From contig KN882209.1 in the NCBI GenBank assembly GCA_000934455.1, forward strand, positions 116,164-142,211: a DNA stretch of 26,048 nucleotides, read 5' to 3'. Below are positions 11,701 to 20,102 of this stretch, piece after piece. The DNA comes from Apostichopus parvimensis. Lineage: Eukaryota > Echinodermata > Holothuroidea > Aspidochirotida > Stichopodidae. Under the pieces are notes generated by a model that made no database searches, was not told the origin of the DNA, and saw only the letters and a list, made by a program, of their open reading frames with translations. The translations under genes were made by a program, and so were the position numbers. The first letter of the stretch is position 1; every line of letters begins with the position of its first letter.

Positions 11701-14700
11701 TCTCTCTCTCTCTCTTTATTACATGTTAGGACAAGAAACGACTAGCAATATGCTAGGCTTTGTCCTTCTTGAGTTAGGAAGGCGACCGGAAATTGCAAAG
11801 AAGTAAGTCCTCTTTAAGTTTCCTTGTTTGGATAAGATCCCTTTGATGCTATGTATTTGCTGTACCGTACCGAGCCTTTTTTAATACCACATAGATTATA
11901 GACACAGGCCTATTATCAATATGACATGACGTAAAAATCATACGAAGACGGATATAAATCTGACCGTGACAATGTAAAGTTTCTGCCGTGCCCTAATTCT
12001 TCATTGAATAAACTTCTCCTAAAAAGTCATCTTTTCTATAAAACTTTCAGATTAGAAAATAATATTACTAACAATAGGACACTGATGGGATATAAAATAT
12101 AATACATCTCTAAAACAGTCAACTGCGATTTTTTTATGGTATTAAAAATTACTGTTTTTACCCTTTGTCTTTAAGAGTTCTACCTTCCTGCATTGTATAA
12201 CTCTGAACTATGTTCATTATGTAAGACATTAATAATGGTCAAATTCAACTGAATTGAACTGATATTTTGGTAACCCAAAAGTAATATTTCAAAATTAAAA
12301 AATAAAATTCGAAGGTGAAAGGGTTATAGAAGATTGACCATGTCTCACAAGTGCTATTTGACATATTTCTTTTTATCTTAATCCTATCGAGTTGGCTTTT
12401 ACTGTTTATTTTGATATCGACAACGGATCGACATTCAGAACATTATATTGATGCTAATAGTAAAACTAGGTAGAAAGAAGCAACAAAAAAAAACTTATTT
12501 ATTTATTTATTTCTACATTTTGCTCCCTAGAGTACAAGAGGAGATCGATTCTATCGTTGGCGACAAAGAATTCGTGGAATATCAAGATGTTATGAAGATG
12601 GAATACTCATTACTGGTGAGAATGAATGTTGACAAAATTATACCGTTGACGAATGCATATATACTATCACATATACATATCAGTATGGTTGTTGTTAACT
12701 GAATCGAGAGAATTTCCAATTCTATATAGCCCAAAGCGATGTTGATTTATCTTTGCAGGTTTTGAAGGAAGCCTTGCGTCTTTATCCTCCAGCTGCCGGA
12801 ACAAGCAGGGAATGTGCCCACGATCTGGATGTGTGTGGATATCACGTCCCCGCTGGAACCAATTGCCAGGTATTTACTGGTCTAATTAATCACGAAATAT
12901 ATATATAAAGGTGAGGCTGATGACTTTTCAGGTACTTTGTATGTACACTATTACAAGGGCGTAGAACCCGTGAGGGTGGGGGATATGTCCCCCACACTTT
13001 TGAGCTGTGGGGGACGTAACACATAATATCCCGCCCACTTTTCAGGCCTCTAAGGAAAATAGTAATCATAATAATCATCATCACGAACATCCCTCCACGT
13101 GTGAGAAGAAAATTAATGGTTAGTCGTAATATTCAGTACTGGCAATATCGTCCAATGTCTCACGAATACGTTTGATGTGACAGAGGCTCGTGTTGATGAC
13201 GGTCACTAGAATAAATCGAAACTGATTTGACCAAGTGAAAACTCAGTATCTTGAAACCCAAATATTGAGTGCTAACGTGCCCCCATATAGCGATATTTTA
13301 AAAAATCCGGATATCCGGGTATTTATAACAGCGACGAATGCGTTCTAGTATTAAATCATTCTGCTTCCCATGTGACATCATCTTCGATTGATCCGAAAGG
13401 TATCGCCCCCCCCCCCTCCCCCCCAAAAAAAATTTCTCTACGCCCATGCACTATAAACGGATACATAAACACTTGTAAAAAGAAATTCCATTACATCATG
13501 ATATAAACAATAAAAATACGGGGGATATTACGCGTTAGTTATGTTTGTTTAGGGACGAAGAAGGGGTGAGAGGGCGTGGGTGTGGATGGTTGATGGGGAG
13601 GGTCAGGCGCACTACTTCGTTGATATAGCCTTATATACTAAGTACGTCCCTGCTATAGTAACCTAAGGTTTGCTCAGAGTTAGCCGTCGACAGATGGACA
13701 TCTTTCTCTGTCAGTTAATGTTTTTCAATGAAACCAACGTCCATTCAGATTGATTCTAAGTGATATCTTAATCAATCTATGTGATTGAAATTGCTAGCGG
13801 CGAACTCAAAGGGTTTCACTCTTAAGTTTGATATGTATAGGCTACACTGAATTTTGTTTGTTGTTTTCCTCCACATGTGAAGCTGACTCATTATATCATG
13901 TCCAGAATGGAACAGTTCTTCAAAAATCCTTTGGAGTTTGATCCCGAGCGGTTCCTCAGAGATGAAGACAAGTAAGTACCCAGACAGTGAGGTTAACAAT
14001 GAGGTTATGGGTGGTGGGGGGGGGGGGGGGGAGACCCTACAAGCGTAGGAATTTTCTGGCTCCAAAACCCATCCAGTTGGAATTTCGGCCTCACTCCATC
14101 TTCACAAAACAATAATTTCCAATAATTATGATAAAGCATTGCCTCGTGTGATATACTCCAAATACTACTGTCTTCCTTCCGGAGAAAAAGCTGACCCTTT
14201 CTCTGACTGATCCTCGCCCCCCCCCCCACCCCTCCCATCATCTACTAAACAGTTTGATAACTCATTCATATTGTAAGATATCATGCTTCTGTAGCAACCT
14301 CACTCTCTGAATGCTGCAACAATTCTGACTGATTGTTTTCATAGTGAGCAGCAGTAATAATTACTTCGTTTTATATTTGTTTGTATTTGAAGCATACTTG
14401 ACATGTATATAGTAAAATGAACGCTTTCCTTATTTTTCTTTTAAAGCCCCTTGTACGCCTATTTTCCATTTTCTCTCGGCACTCGGTCCTGCATTGGACA
14501 ACAGTTTGCTTTGGTAAGTTCACTGTAGCATGTTTCTGATGGTTTTTTCTTGTAAACTCATGTACGTCCCCCACCCCCCCCCCTCCCTCTTACCCCGATC
14601 CCGTTAATTTCATTACGAGCGAGCTTTCTAAGATTCTGTTCATCAACTCAAAAAATAAATACGAAATGGTGATAATGACGACGGCGACAACATGATAATA

Positions 14701-15785
14701 ACTATTGACGTCAACTCAAAAAATAAATACGAAATGGTGATAATGACGACGGCGACAACATGATAATAACTATTGACGACGACAACATGATAATAACTGT
14801 TGACGACAACCTGATAATAACTATTGACGACGACAACCTGATAATAACTGTTGACCACGACAACCTGATAATAACTATTGACGACGACAACCTGATAATA
14901 ACTATTGACAACGACAACCTGATAATAACTGTTGACGACGACAACCTGATAATTACTGTTGACGACGACAACCTGATAATAACTGTTGACGACGACAACC
15001 TCATAATAACTATTGACGACGACAACCTGATAATTACTGTTGACGACGACAACCTGATAGTCACTATTAACGACGACAACCTTATAATAACTATTGACGA
15101 CGACAACCTGATAATAACTGTTGACGACGTCGACAACCTGATAATTACTGTTGACGACGACAACCTGATAATTACTGTTGACGACGACAACCTGATAATA
15201 ACTGTTGACGACGACAACCTTATAATAACTATTGACGACGACAACCTGATAATTACTGTTGACGACGAAAACCTGATAATAACTATTGACGACGACGACA
15301 ACCTGATTATAACTGTTGACGACGACAACCTGATAATAACTATTAACAACGATAACCTGATAATAACTGTTGACGACGACAACTTGATAACTATTTTGTT
15401 AGGCTAAGGAACAAACTGTTCAAATTTGTATGCCTTCTTATCAATAATGATTAACGTTGTAGTTTGAATGTTTGCATTGATGGTACATTTCAGAAGATCT
15501 ACCGCATATGAAGTTGTAGGAAATATCTATCATGTGGAGAAAGTTATCAATATGTTAGTCTGTTTGTGTGTGTGTATGTGTACTTTGCATTTTTTAACCA
15601 ACACATTTTACTTTATTTTTTATAATGCCTTTTAGATCGAAGCTCGTGTGATTCTCGCCAAGTTATTCCAGAATTTTACCTTCAAGTTAGATCAAACTCA
15701 GAGCTTTGGAATTGTTGATCAACTGACTTTGAAACCGGAAGGTCAATGTACTAACTTCATCTATACGAGGAAAATGGCTGCTTAA
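2611..15785 (+). CDS. CYP46A1: CYP46A1-like cytochrome P450 (cholesterol 24-hydroxylase family), 13 exons, complete
   Basis: Thirteen exons join in phase into 1509 nt: 502 codons plus a stop. Introns are GT-AG. Residues about 5-30 form a hydrophobic N-terminal anchor, followed by the proline-rich hinge LPGPKRS, as in ER-bound microsomal P450s. The I-helix AGQETT is at 311-316 (oxygen activation), ExxR at 368-371 (EALR), PERF at 422-425 and the haem loop FSLGTRSCIG at 439-448, with Cys446 as predicted haem ligand. Exon borders and sizes match my recollection of human CYP46A1, and the length is almost the same (about 500). Human CYP46A1 hydroxylates cholesterol at C24; the substrate here is inferred from the family only. 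The N-terminal 75 residues are the most divergent part. The ATG at 2611 has a weak start context, while the next codon, ATG 2614, has A at -3, so translation may begin at Met2. Introns are swollen by repeats. A paralogue within the CYP46 clan is possible. Confidence 0.93.
3350..4350 (+). mobile_element. Decayed non-LTR (LINE) reverse transcriptase fragment in P450 intron 1
   Basis: At 3352-3400 one frame reads SVGVPQGGPFSALLCTSC, the GxPQGs..SALL motif of LINE reverse transcriptases. From 3420 the frame shifts and reads VIKYANDTVISVEYL, a changed form of the catalytic YADD box. From about 3640 it reads TMYLGVCIENKLNF, the usual YLGV..NKLNF segment after the catalytic core. Frameshifts, stops and a poly-C run break it. 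An AT-rich tail carries AATAAA at 4329 and again near 4347, plausibly the element's 3' end; both ends are approximate. It looks CR1/Jockey-like, but the clade is not certain. Confidence 0.75.
4916..4996 (+). CDS. CYP46A1: P450 exon 2
   Basis: 81 nt. It completes Ser47 and codes FFAGNVNLIRVATVERR and on to MWE, ending with two bases of Met74 before donor GTGAGT. The acceptor TTTAAAG at 4915 is the only one that keeps the frame with exon 1. A stronger-looking TTTTTTGCAG 11 nt downstream would shift the frame into TGA at 4958-4960. The length equals the corresponding human exon as I recall it, and SFFAGN sits where human CYP46A1 has SFLLGH. The rest of the exon is poorly conserved. Confidence 0.8.
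4997..5960. other. P450 intron 2
   Basis: No element is recognised. G-rich and GT-rich patches lie at 5605-5650 and 5770-5807; the latter is a GT microsatellite running into a 12-14 base G tract. Confidence 0.6.
5961..6042 (+). CDS. CYP46A1: P450 exon 3
   Basis: 82 nt finishing Met74 and coding QQEYGPVFVMYVFHQVLVFI and on to CDPATVK (residues 75-101). The YGPV segment followed by beta strands is typical of the P450 beta-1 sheet and aligns with human KKYGPVVRVNVFHK. The acceptor is CCACAG and the donor AAG|GTAAAC. It ends in phase 0. Confidence 0.92.
6802..6959 (+). CDS. CYP46A1: P450 exon 4 (C-helix region)
   Basis: 158 nt, residues 102-153 plus two bases. It codes TLLMNTEHTK through GIRFLGNGLVTEKDHSKW and NARRKIFNPAFHRK. 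The WxxxR pair (Trp and Arg in KWNARRK) is the conserved C-helix motif that contacts the haem propionate. The acceptor is TTTTCCAG and the donor GTATGT. This is among the clearest matches to CYP46A1 in the gene. Confidence 0.95.
7290..7428 (+). CDS. CYP46A1: P450 exon 5
   Basis: 139 nt finishing Lys154 and coding QLIDFMGHFNTSSDKLVLKL and on to RTTLDVIAK (to residue 200). The frame requires acceptor GAAG at 7289. A second AG (GCAG) 4 nt downstream would read straight into TGA. The donor is AAG|GTAGGT. It aligns with the D/E-helix stretch of human CYP46A1 that ends in DILAK. Confidence 0.93.
7429..8679. other. P450 intron 5
   Basis: AT-rich, with no protein-like frame and no clear repeat structure. 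Its borders are GTAGGT and TTTCTCAG. Confidence 0.6.
8680..8790 (+). CDS. CYP46A1: P450 exon 6
   Basis: 111 nt, residues 201-237, AGFGMKEELILEDSPFIDAV through HKFQNPFDW. It aligns with human AAFGM and onward. The acceptor is TTTCTCAG and the donor TGG|GTTTGT. Phase is 0 at both ends and the size matches the human exon as I recall it. Confidence 0.93.
8972..9051 (+). repeat. 16-bp tandem array, 5 copies, each with GACGTC
   Basis: CCGACGTCTCTATGTT starts at 8972, 8988, 9004, 9020 and 9036 without a mismatch; a degraded unit follows. Every unit holds the palindrome GACGTC. The array abuts the block at 9052-9530. Confidence 0.95.
9052..9530. repeat. Head-to-head repeat block: TTTTTTGG-GACC units then GGTCC-AAAAAA units
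   Basis: The left half (about 9060-9250) consists of T-runs followed by GG(G)ACC. The right half (about 9255-9520) consists of GGTCC followed by A-runs, the reverse complement pattern. Spacing is irregular, mostly 15-24 bases. Long open frames on both strands (FFGPKF-like and VPKNVGPKK-like repeats) are consequences of the unit and not likely genes. Confidence 0.85.
10395..10878. other. Assembly gap (484 N) in P450 intron 6
   Basis: Unresolved bases. No exon is missing: exons 6 and 7 join in phase and align continuously with the family. Frames running through the gap have no meaning. Confidence 0.99.
10988..11210 (+). CDS. CYP46A1: P450 exon 7 (G-helix to I-helix start)
   Basis: 223 nt, residues 238-311 plus one base of Gly312. 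It starts MNPRSWKYHAEIRKSLIF and ends MVDEFLTFFVA, the start of the I-helix. The acceptor is TCAATTCAG and the donor GCCG|GTAAGT. The Met at its start is internal, not an initiator. The 484-base N gap lies in the intron just upstream and does not cut the frame. Confidence 0.94.
11730..11802 (+). CDS. CYP46A1: P450 exon 8 (oxygen-binding I-helix)
   Basis: 73 nt coding GQETTSNMLGFVLLELGRRP and EIAK (Gly312 to 335), with two bases left over. It carries the acid-threonine pair Glu314/Thr315 of the AGxET motif used for proton delivery to bound oxygen. A run of TC dinucleotides 13 bases or more upstream of the acceptor adds to the polypyrimidine tract. Confidence 0.95.
12531..12615 (+). CDS. CYP46A1: P450 exon 9 (J-helix)
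   Basis: 85 nt coding KVQEEIDSIVGDKEFVEYQD and VMKMEYSLL (336-364). It aligns with human [20 protein letters not shown]. The acceptor is CTCCCTAG and the donor CTG|GTGAGA. Confidence 0.94.
12759..12869 (+). CDS. CYP46A1: P450 exon 10 (K-helix, ExxR)
   Basis: 111 nt, residues 365-401, VLKEALRLYPPAAGTSRECA through GYHVPAGTNCQ. Glu368 and Arg371 form the invariant ExxR pair that stabilises the core around the haem. The acceptor is TTTGCAG and the donor CAG|GTATTT. Confidence 0.96.
12955..13450. repeat. Possible short inverted-terminal element in P450 intron 10
   Basis: GGGCGTAGA near 12957-12966 is matched by TCTACGCCC at about 13436-13444. The left part folds into two competing C/G stems (12976-13013) and the right part holds poly-C. 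The termini are short, so the borders are tentative. Confidence 0.35.
13883..13971 (+). CDS. CYP46A1: P450 exon 11 (PERF region)
   Basis: 89 nt, residues 402-430, LTHYIMSRMEQFFKNPLEFD then PERFLRDED, plus two bases. The PERF Arg424 completes the ExxR-R triad. The acceptor is the unusual GTGAAG; the donor is AA|GTAAGT. The exon border could shift slightly, but the phase and the family alignment fit this choice. Confidence 0.92.
14447..14513 (+). CDS. CYP46A1: P450 exon 12 (haem-binding loop)
   Basis: 67 nt coding NPLYAYFPFSLGTRSCIGQQ then FAL (431-453). It contains the complete FxxGxRxCxG signature; Cys446 is the predicted axial thiolate ligand. The acceptor is TTTTAAAG and the donor TTG|GTAAGT. 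Confidence 0.97.
14643..15395. repeat. Minisatellite in P450 intron 12: 68-bp duplication plus about 23 units of 27 bp
   Basis: A 68-base segment at 14643-14710 is repeated at 14711-14778. A 27-base unit with core GACGACGACAACCTGATAAT then follows to about 15390, with small variations and one or two indels. Because 27 is divisible by 3, both strands stay open: plus reads DDDNLIITV, minus reads SSSTVIIRL. It lies entirely inside an intron. Confidence 0.93.
15636..15785 (+). CDS. CYP46A1: P450 exon 13: C-terminus and stop
   Basis: 150 nt, residues 454-502 and TAA at 15783-15785. It starts IEARVILAKLFQNFTFKL, the L-helix and final beta sheet, and contains LTLKPEG, matching ATLKPLD of human CYP46A1. 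It ends TRKMAA. It lacks the proline-rich tail of the human enzyme. Confidence 0.95.
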   Translation: MEARVILAKLFQNFTFKLDQTQSFGIVDQLTLKPEGQCTNFIYTRKMAA

Positions 15786-15871
15786 ATACAAGAATATGTC
15801 AAGTTTGACTAACAAGAGGAATACTTGTATATATGCGATAGTCAAGATGTAAACAGGTAGCACCACTAACA

Positions 15872-15877
15872 AATAAA
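15872..15877 (+). terminator. Probable P450 polyadenylation signal
   Basis: AATAAA lies 87 bases after the stop codon in AT-rich sequence, implying a short 3' UTR of about 100-120 bases. The site is inferred from the motif and its position only. Confidence 0.6.
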
Positions 15878-15899
15878 CAAATGATGATAAATTCACGGT

Positions 15900-16680
15900 T
15901 TATTAGAGGAATTTTGATCATAAAAGTATATGCCTATATATTTAATAATTTATGACTATTGTAATGCGGAGGAAATGAAGGGTCGTGGAAATGGTATAGA
16001 CTGGGGGAGGAAGAGAAAGAAGACATGGCTTATAATAGTGTGATGTTATTACAACATGAATAGGCCCAAAATATTTATGGGTAATTATTGTAGTATTTCA
16101 AGGGTTTTTTTTTCGAAGGAAAGGAAAGGGGATGGGGTATATAGAGGGGTAAAGGGGAAGGGGATGGAAGACGATTTAGGTATTCGTAATAGTTTACTTG
16201 TAGAAGCAGTCTTCTCGAAGGTAGCAAGGTTGGTGGCGGTGTGGTGTAGGAGTATAGCGGTTTAACGGGAAGGAGGGAGGGGCAGAGGGGTTTTAATCAC
16301 AATGTTTTAAAGTTATCATGATATTAACGCTAATAACACTAAGTACTTAAGGATCCCTTCCTAATATTTATTGTAGTTGGATAACCATCCAGAGGTTGTG
16401 TTGGACTAAAGTGTGTGTATATGCAGGCTCGTAAATAATGCACACAGAATATATTAAACGATTTGTCTGCATGGATATTTGATATTTTTACCATTTTGGC
16501 ATTCTTCTATATGTACAATAATTATATTAACTTCCATATTGTGATTCGCGTATTAATGAGGCAATTTATATCTTCAACTTGCTTGATCGATAATTTTATT
16601 GATAATTGAATGAATCGTTTTAAACTAAAACACCAGCTTTTGTCCGCTAATCTATCAATTCGTTCAATACTGTTTATACT
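15900..16680. other. Intergenic DNA downstream of the P450 gene
   Basis: AT-rich with purine-rich patches around 16100-16280. No protein-like frame, RNA gene or element end is recognised. Confidence 0.5.
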
Positions 16681-16681
16681 C

Positions 16682-17190
16682 ATTACAGGACAATGTAATT
16701 CATTACATGACAATGTAACTCATTACATGACAATGTAATTCATTATATAACAATGTAACTCATTACATATCAATGTAACTAATTACATGACAATGTAACT
16801 CATTACATGACAATGTAACTCATTACATGACAATGTAACTCATTACAAGACAATGTAACTCATTACAAGACAATGTAACTCATTGCATGACAATGTAACT
16901 CATTACATATCAATGTAACTAATTACATGACAATGAAACTCATTATATGACAATGTAACTCATTACATGTCAATGTAACTCATTACATGATTGGATATTC
17001 ATTACATGACAATGTAACTCATTACATGATTGGATATTCATTACATGACAATGTAACTCATTACATGACAATGTAACTCATTACATGACAATGTAACTCA
17101 TTACATGACAATGTAACTCATTGCATGACAATGTAACTCACTACAAGACAATGTAACTCATTACATGAAAATGTAACTCATTATGATGTA
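16682..17190. repeat. 20-bp minisatellite, about 25 copies, with self-complementary unit
   Basis: The unit is CATTACATGACAATGTAACT. TTACAT and ATGTAA inside it form inverted arms, so single strands can fold into serial small hairpins. Two variant units with ATTGGATATT occur near 16990 and 17030. The array lies about 0.9 kb after the P450 stop codon. Confidence 0.93.
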
Positions 17191-17235
17191 ACTTATGACT
17201 GGATAGCTCATTACAATGAATCAGCTTAAATTCAT

Positions 17236-17423
17236 TGGTCGCTGAAGCCGTGCTCGATAAGGTTTATAATTACATTCATGTCAAAGGGAATCGTGATACA
17301 CACCTGGCGATGATCACACAGTCACAGTCTCGATGCAAGGGGACTGACTGACAGCGGATCAGTCGTTTTGGTTGTTTGCTTTTCTTGCCAAGGTTCTTTC
17401 TTGGGTGACTTTCCTTAACAAGT
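17236..17423 (+). mobile_element. SINE-like dispersed repeat, copy A (body conserved, head unclear)
   Basis: 17286-17423 matches 19974-20102 across GGGAATC..., ATACACACCTG.CGATGA, CACACAGTCACA.TCTCGATG, CAAGG, AGTCGTTT, GGTTCTTTC.TGGGTGACTT and AAGTA. Similarity fades before 17286; only a short CCGTG segment near 17238 may belong. There is no U2-like head here, so the copy is truncated or diverged at its 5' end. Confidence 0.65.
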
Positions 17424-19360
17424 ACATTTTCATTTTGTAATGTATAAAGCAATAGGATGTTGGCGACAAATTGTAAAGCGTTTTATTTTGATGAATATGA
17501 ATATGTTTGTATTTTAAACTATACTGTTAAAAGAACTGCCTACGTAAAGACAAACGAAGTTCAAAGAACAATCAAAGTTGAACGATAGAAATACTTTGAA
17601 GCGAAAGAGAGGAAACGGTATTGAGAACAATAGAGTTACATACCGATATTGTAGTAAAGGTTGAATTTAATTTTATATGTTAATTTAATTAATGTAATTA
17701 CCGTACACGGATATATAAGATTGATTTTAATTTAAAATTAAAAGGAACGTTAAAGATTTTCATTTCGAATTCGTTTCTCTTATTTACTGACTATCATTTG
17801 TGTCTAAAGAACCCGTGGCATTCATTTTTAGAGGAAAAAACCTTCGTTTACCATTTTATTAGGGGAAATAATTTGTACATATAGTCTTGGTAATGTATGG
17901 TAGTTAATCAAGCCACCAAACGTAGAGAGAAAAACAATAAGCTGCTTTAGTTTACATTTAACATCAAATCAATCGTCTTTTTCAAGTTGACATTTTTACA
18001 GTATAGATAGGACTACAGAGAAAGACTTTACATTGAAATCAACACATTATTGACAAATAAAAACATACTCTTTAAATCGTTAATGCAAGTGGTTTCATAC
18101 AGTTTGAGATTAAAAACAAAAACTTAATTTCACTTTACGGGACAATTTGCAATTTTATATGCCGTCTTTCTTCGCTTTCAACGGTCATTATAGGTATTGT
18201 CACAGAAAAGTGAATCAGTATCCCCTACCCACCCCTCCCCTACCCACCCCAACCAATGCAAGTTGTTAATTTATAATGGATCTTTATGAACGGAACGAAT
18301 TTTTATACCTTTCCGAGCTAATTAGTTTGGAAAGATTGTTTGTCAACATAACCTATAATTATAGCTTGAAAACTAATCGGTTCCTCCGCTTATGGTATAA
18401 GTGCATGTTATAGCTATATCTGTGTACTTTATCCATATATACAATAACCATATATATTATCCTCTCAATATTTAGTCTCTCGATGGAATTGGGATTATTT
18501 TATTTTGTTTAATTTCAAACATTTTGCCTTAATTTTGCATTAAAAATCATTTGCATTTAACTTGAATGACTGAATTGGAGATTTAGTCACCTCTCCAGAC
18601 ATTCTTCGTCCGATCTAATTACAGAATTTTTACAAGTGCTTAATAGTGCCTACAGTAGGCCTACAAACTATTTAGTACATAATGATGAGTATCAGCCTAG
18701 CTTTTTTTCGATCTATAGTCAATCGATGGAATTGGGCTTATGATGTTATTTGAACATGAAATTACCATTTACTTTTTCTTAGTTTTAATATTAAAGTTTG
18801 TATATGGGCTGGACACTTTGTTGCCGTTTCAAATCTACTCCTTCTTATTGCCGATTAACCTAATTGCATTCAAAACACCAGTCCAAGACATTGATATGTT
18901 AAAGTTAGTCTAGTATAGGCCTGTACACACGTCGGTGTCTATAACATCAAAGTCACTTTGTAGATATGATACTCGAGTGTGGAGCAAGAATGTCGGGAAA
19001 GCCAAAAATGACTCTCTGCAATGTGCATAAGAAAAGTTTGAAACCTAAGACCATTTTGTACAATATAAATCCAGTCGATGGTTTTGTTTACATGCGCTCG
19101 AGAAGAATTACCGGTCAGACCCCTTTTCGAACAACATCAAACACCAAAAACTTCGAAAATATATTGACTGTTTAGCAGAACTTCATACCTCAGGGATTCA
19201 CCGTTTTACGTCTAAAAACTAATTTCTCGAATGGGCCGGTGGGGAGGGGGGACGGACCTCCTTAAATTGGACAAGGCTTCGACGACCCCAGGACTACACC
19301 CTCACCTTCATAAAACCCTAGTTCTTCCCATTCTACCTTAATCAGTCGGGGAGATTATAA
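17424..19360. other. Intergenic DNA without recognisable gene
   Basis: AT-rich. A 69-codon frame at 18966-19175 resembles no family and has no supporting context. A short motif, TCGATGGAATTGGG, occurs twice, at about 18480 and 18723, with weak flanking similarity, possibly an old duplication. Confidence 0.5.
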
Positions 19361-19476
19361 CCCCCCCCCCCCCCACACACACACACACACAGGTGTGTTT
19401 GCATTTAGACCGAGGACCGGGCCCATTGTTTTTTCCATTGTTCAAATCGACGTACCCTAACCTAACAATACCCCAT

Positions 19477-19547
19477 AACAATAGAATTCTTTCGAGGACG
19501 TGGTGATTCTTTAGAAATCACATCCGAGGACCTGGAATTCTATTGTT
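19477..19547. repeat. 71-bp hairpin with 13-bp perfect outer stem
   Basis: AACAATAGAATTC at 19477-19489 pairs with its reverse complement at 19535-19547. An inner stem GTGATT/AATCAC around 19503-19521 caps it. The arms also carry a direct repeat of GAGGAC. CA repeats lie on both sides (about 19375-19391 and 19579-19600). It could be a small foldback element. Confidence 0.75.
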
Positions 19548-19907
19548 CAAGTCGTCGGTCAGAATACAAAACAAGTGCACACACACACACACACATACAC
19601 ACACTCTCCGCCTGCATGAATGCATAGGTTACGATTATCATCGAAACCAAACATAGAGGTTGCATCAAATGAGCCATATTTTCTCTGTTGAGGTTGGTAT
19701 AAGAGTGTATGCTATGTTATGTAAATTGTCTTTATTGTCAAGTGAAGCTCATTTGCACATTGAAAGTAATTAGACGGCTGTGTATTTCAATGTTATTTAT
19801 GTTATTTGTATTTTAATTACTTGCAGTAGCAGCTGTAATTGTTGGTAGTTTGGAGGGCATTCGAGTGCCGATCGAGTCTGGAGTGAGACACTTCGTCAAT
19901 ATATGTT

Positions 19908-20102
19908 CTAATTCTTGTCGGCCTTTTGGCTAACTTGAAAATCATGACCGTGTAGCACTATATTCTCATTTTAGGGGAATCCTTATACACACCTGACGAT
20001 GAGTCACACAGTCACAATCTCGATGCAAGGGTACTGGGCTTGAGATAAGTCGTTTGGTTTTCGTGCCCAGGTTCTTTCCTGGGTGACTTTTCTTAAAAAG
20101 TA
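19908..20102 (+). mobile_element. SINE-like element with a U2 snRNA-like 5' head, copy B
   Basis: The head contains TCGGCCTTTTGGCTAA at about 19918-19933, an exact 16-base match to the conserved 5' end of U2 snRNA as I recall it. Further parts follow in U2 order: ATCA, GTGTAG and TATATTCTCAT against ATCAAGTGTAGTATCTGTTCTTAT. The body from 19974 is shared with the copy at 17286-17423. A hairpin CCCAGG-TTCTTT-CCTGGG near the 3' end also has a counterpart in copy A. A full U2 gene is excluded because the Sm site and later stems are absent. An snRNA-headed SINE is the inference. Confidence 0.65.

Noticed and set aside
14711..15407. Candidate acidic repeat protein (plus) or Ser/Ile-rich repeat protein (minus)
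   Set aside because: A minisatellite with a unit divisible by three gives open frames automatically. The region is intronic and there is no start context or homology.
16682..17190. CRISPR-like array of regular repeats
   Set aside because: Units are contiguous with no unique spacers, and the DNA is eukaryotic. It is a minisatellite.
18966..19175. 69-codon plus-strand frame as a small gene
   Set aside because: No family resemblance, no supporting splice or promoter signals, and a length expected by chance.
19908..19975. A functional U2 snRNA gene
   Set aside because: Only the first 60 or so bases resemble U2, with gaps. The branch-point recognition region, Sm site and 3' stems are absent.
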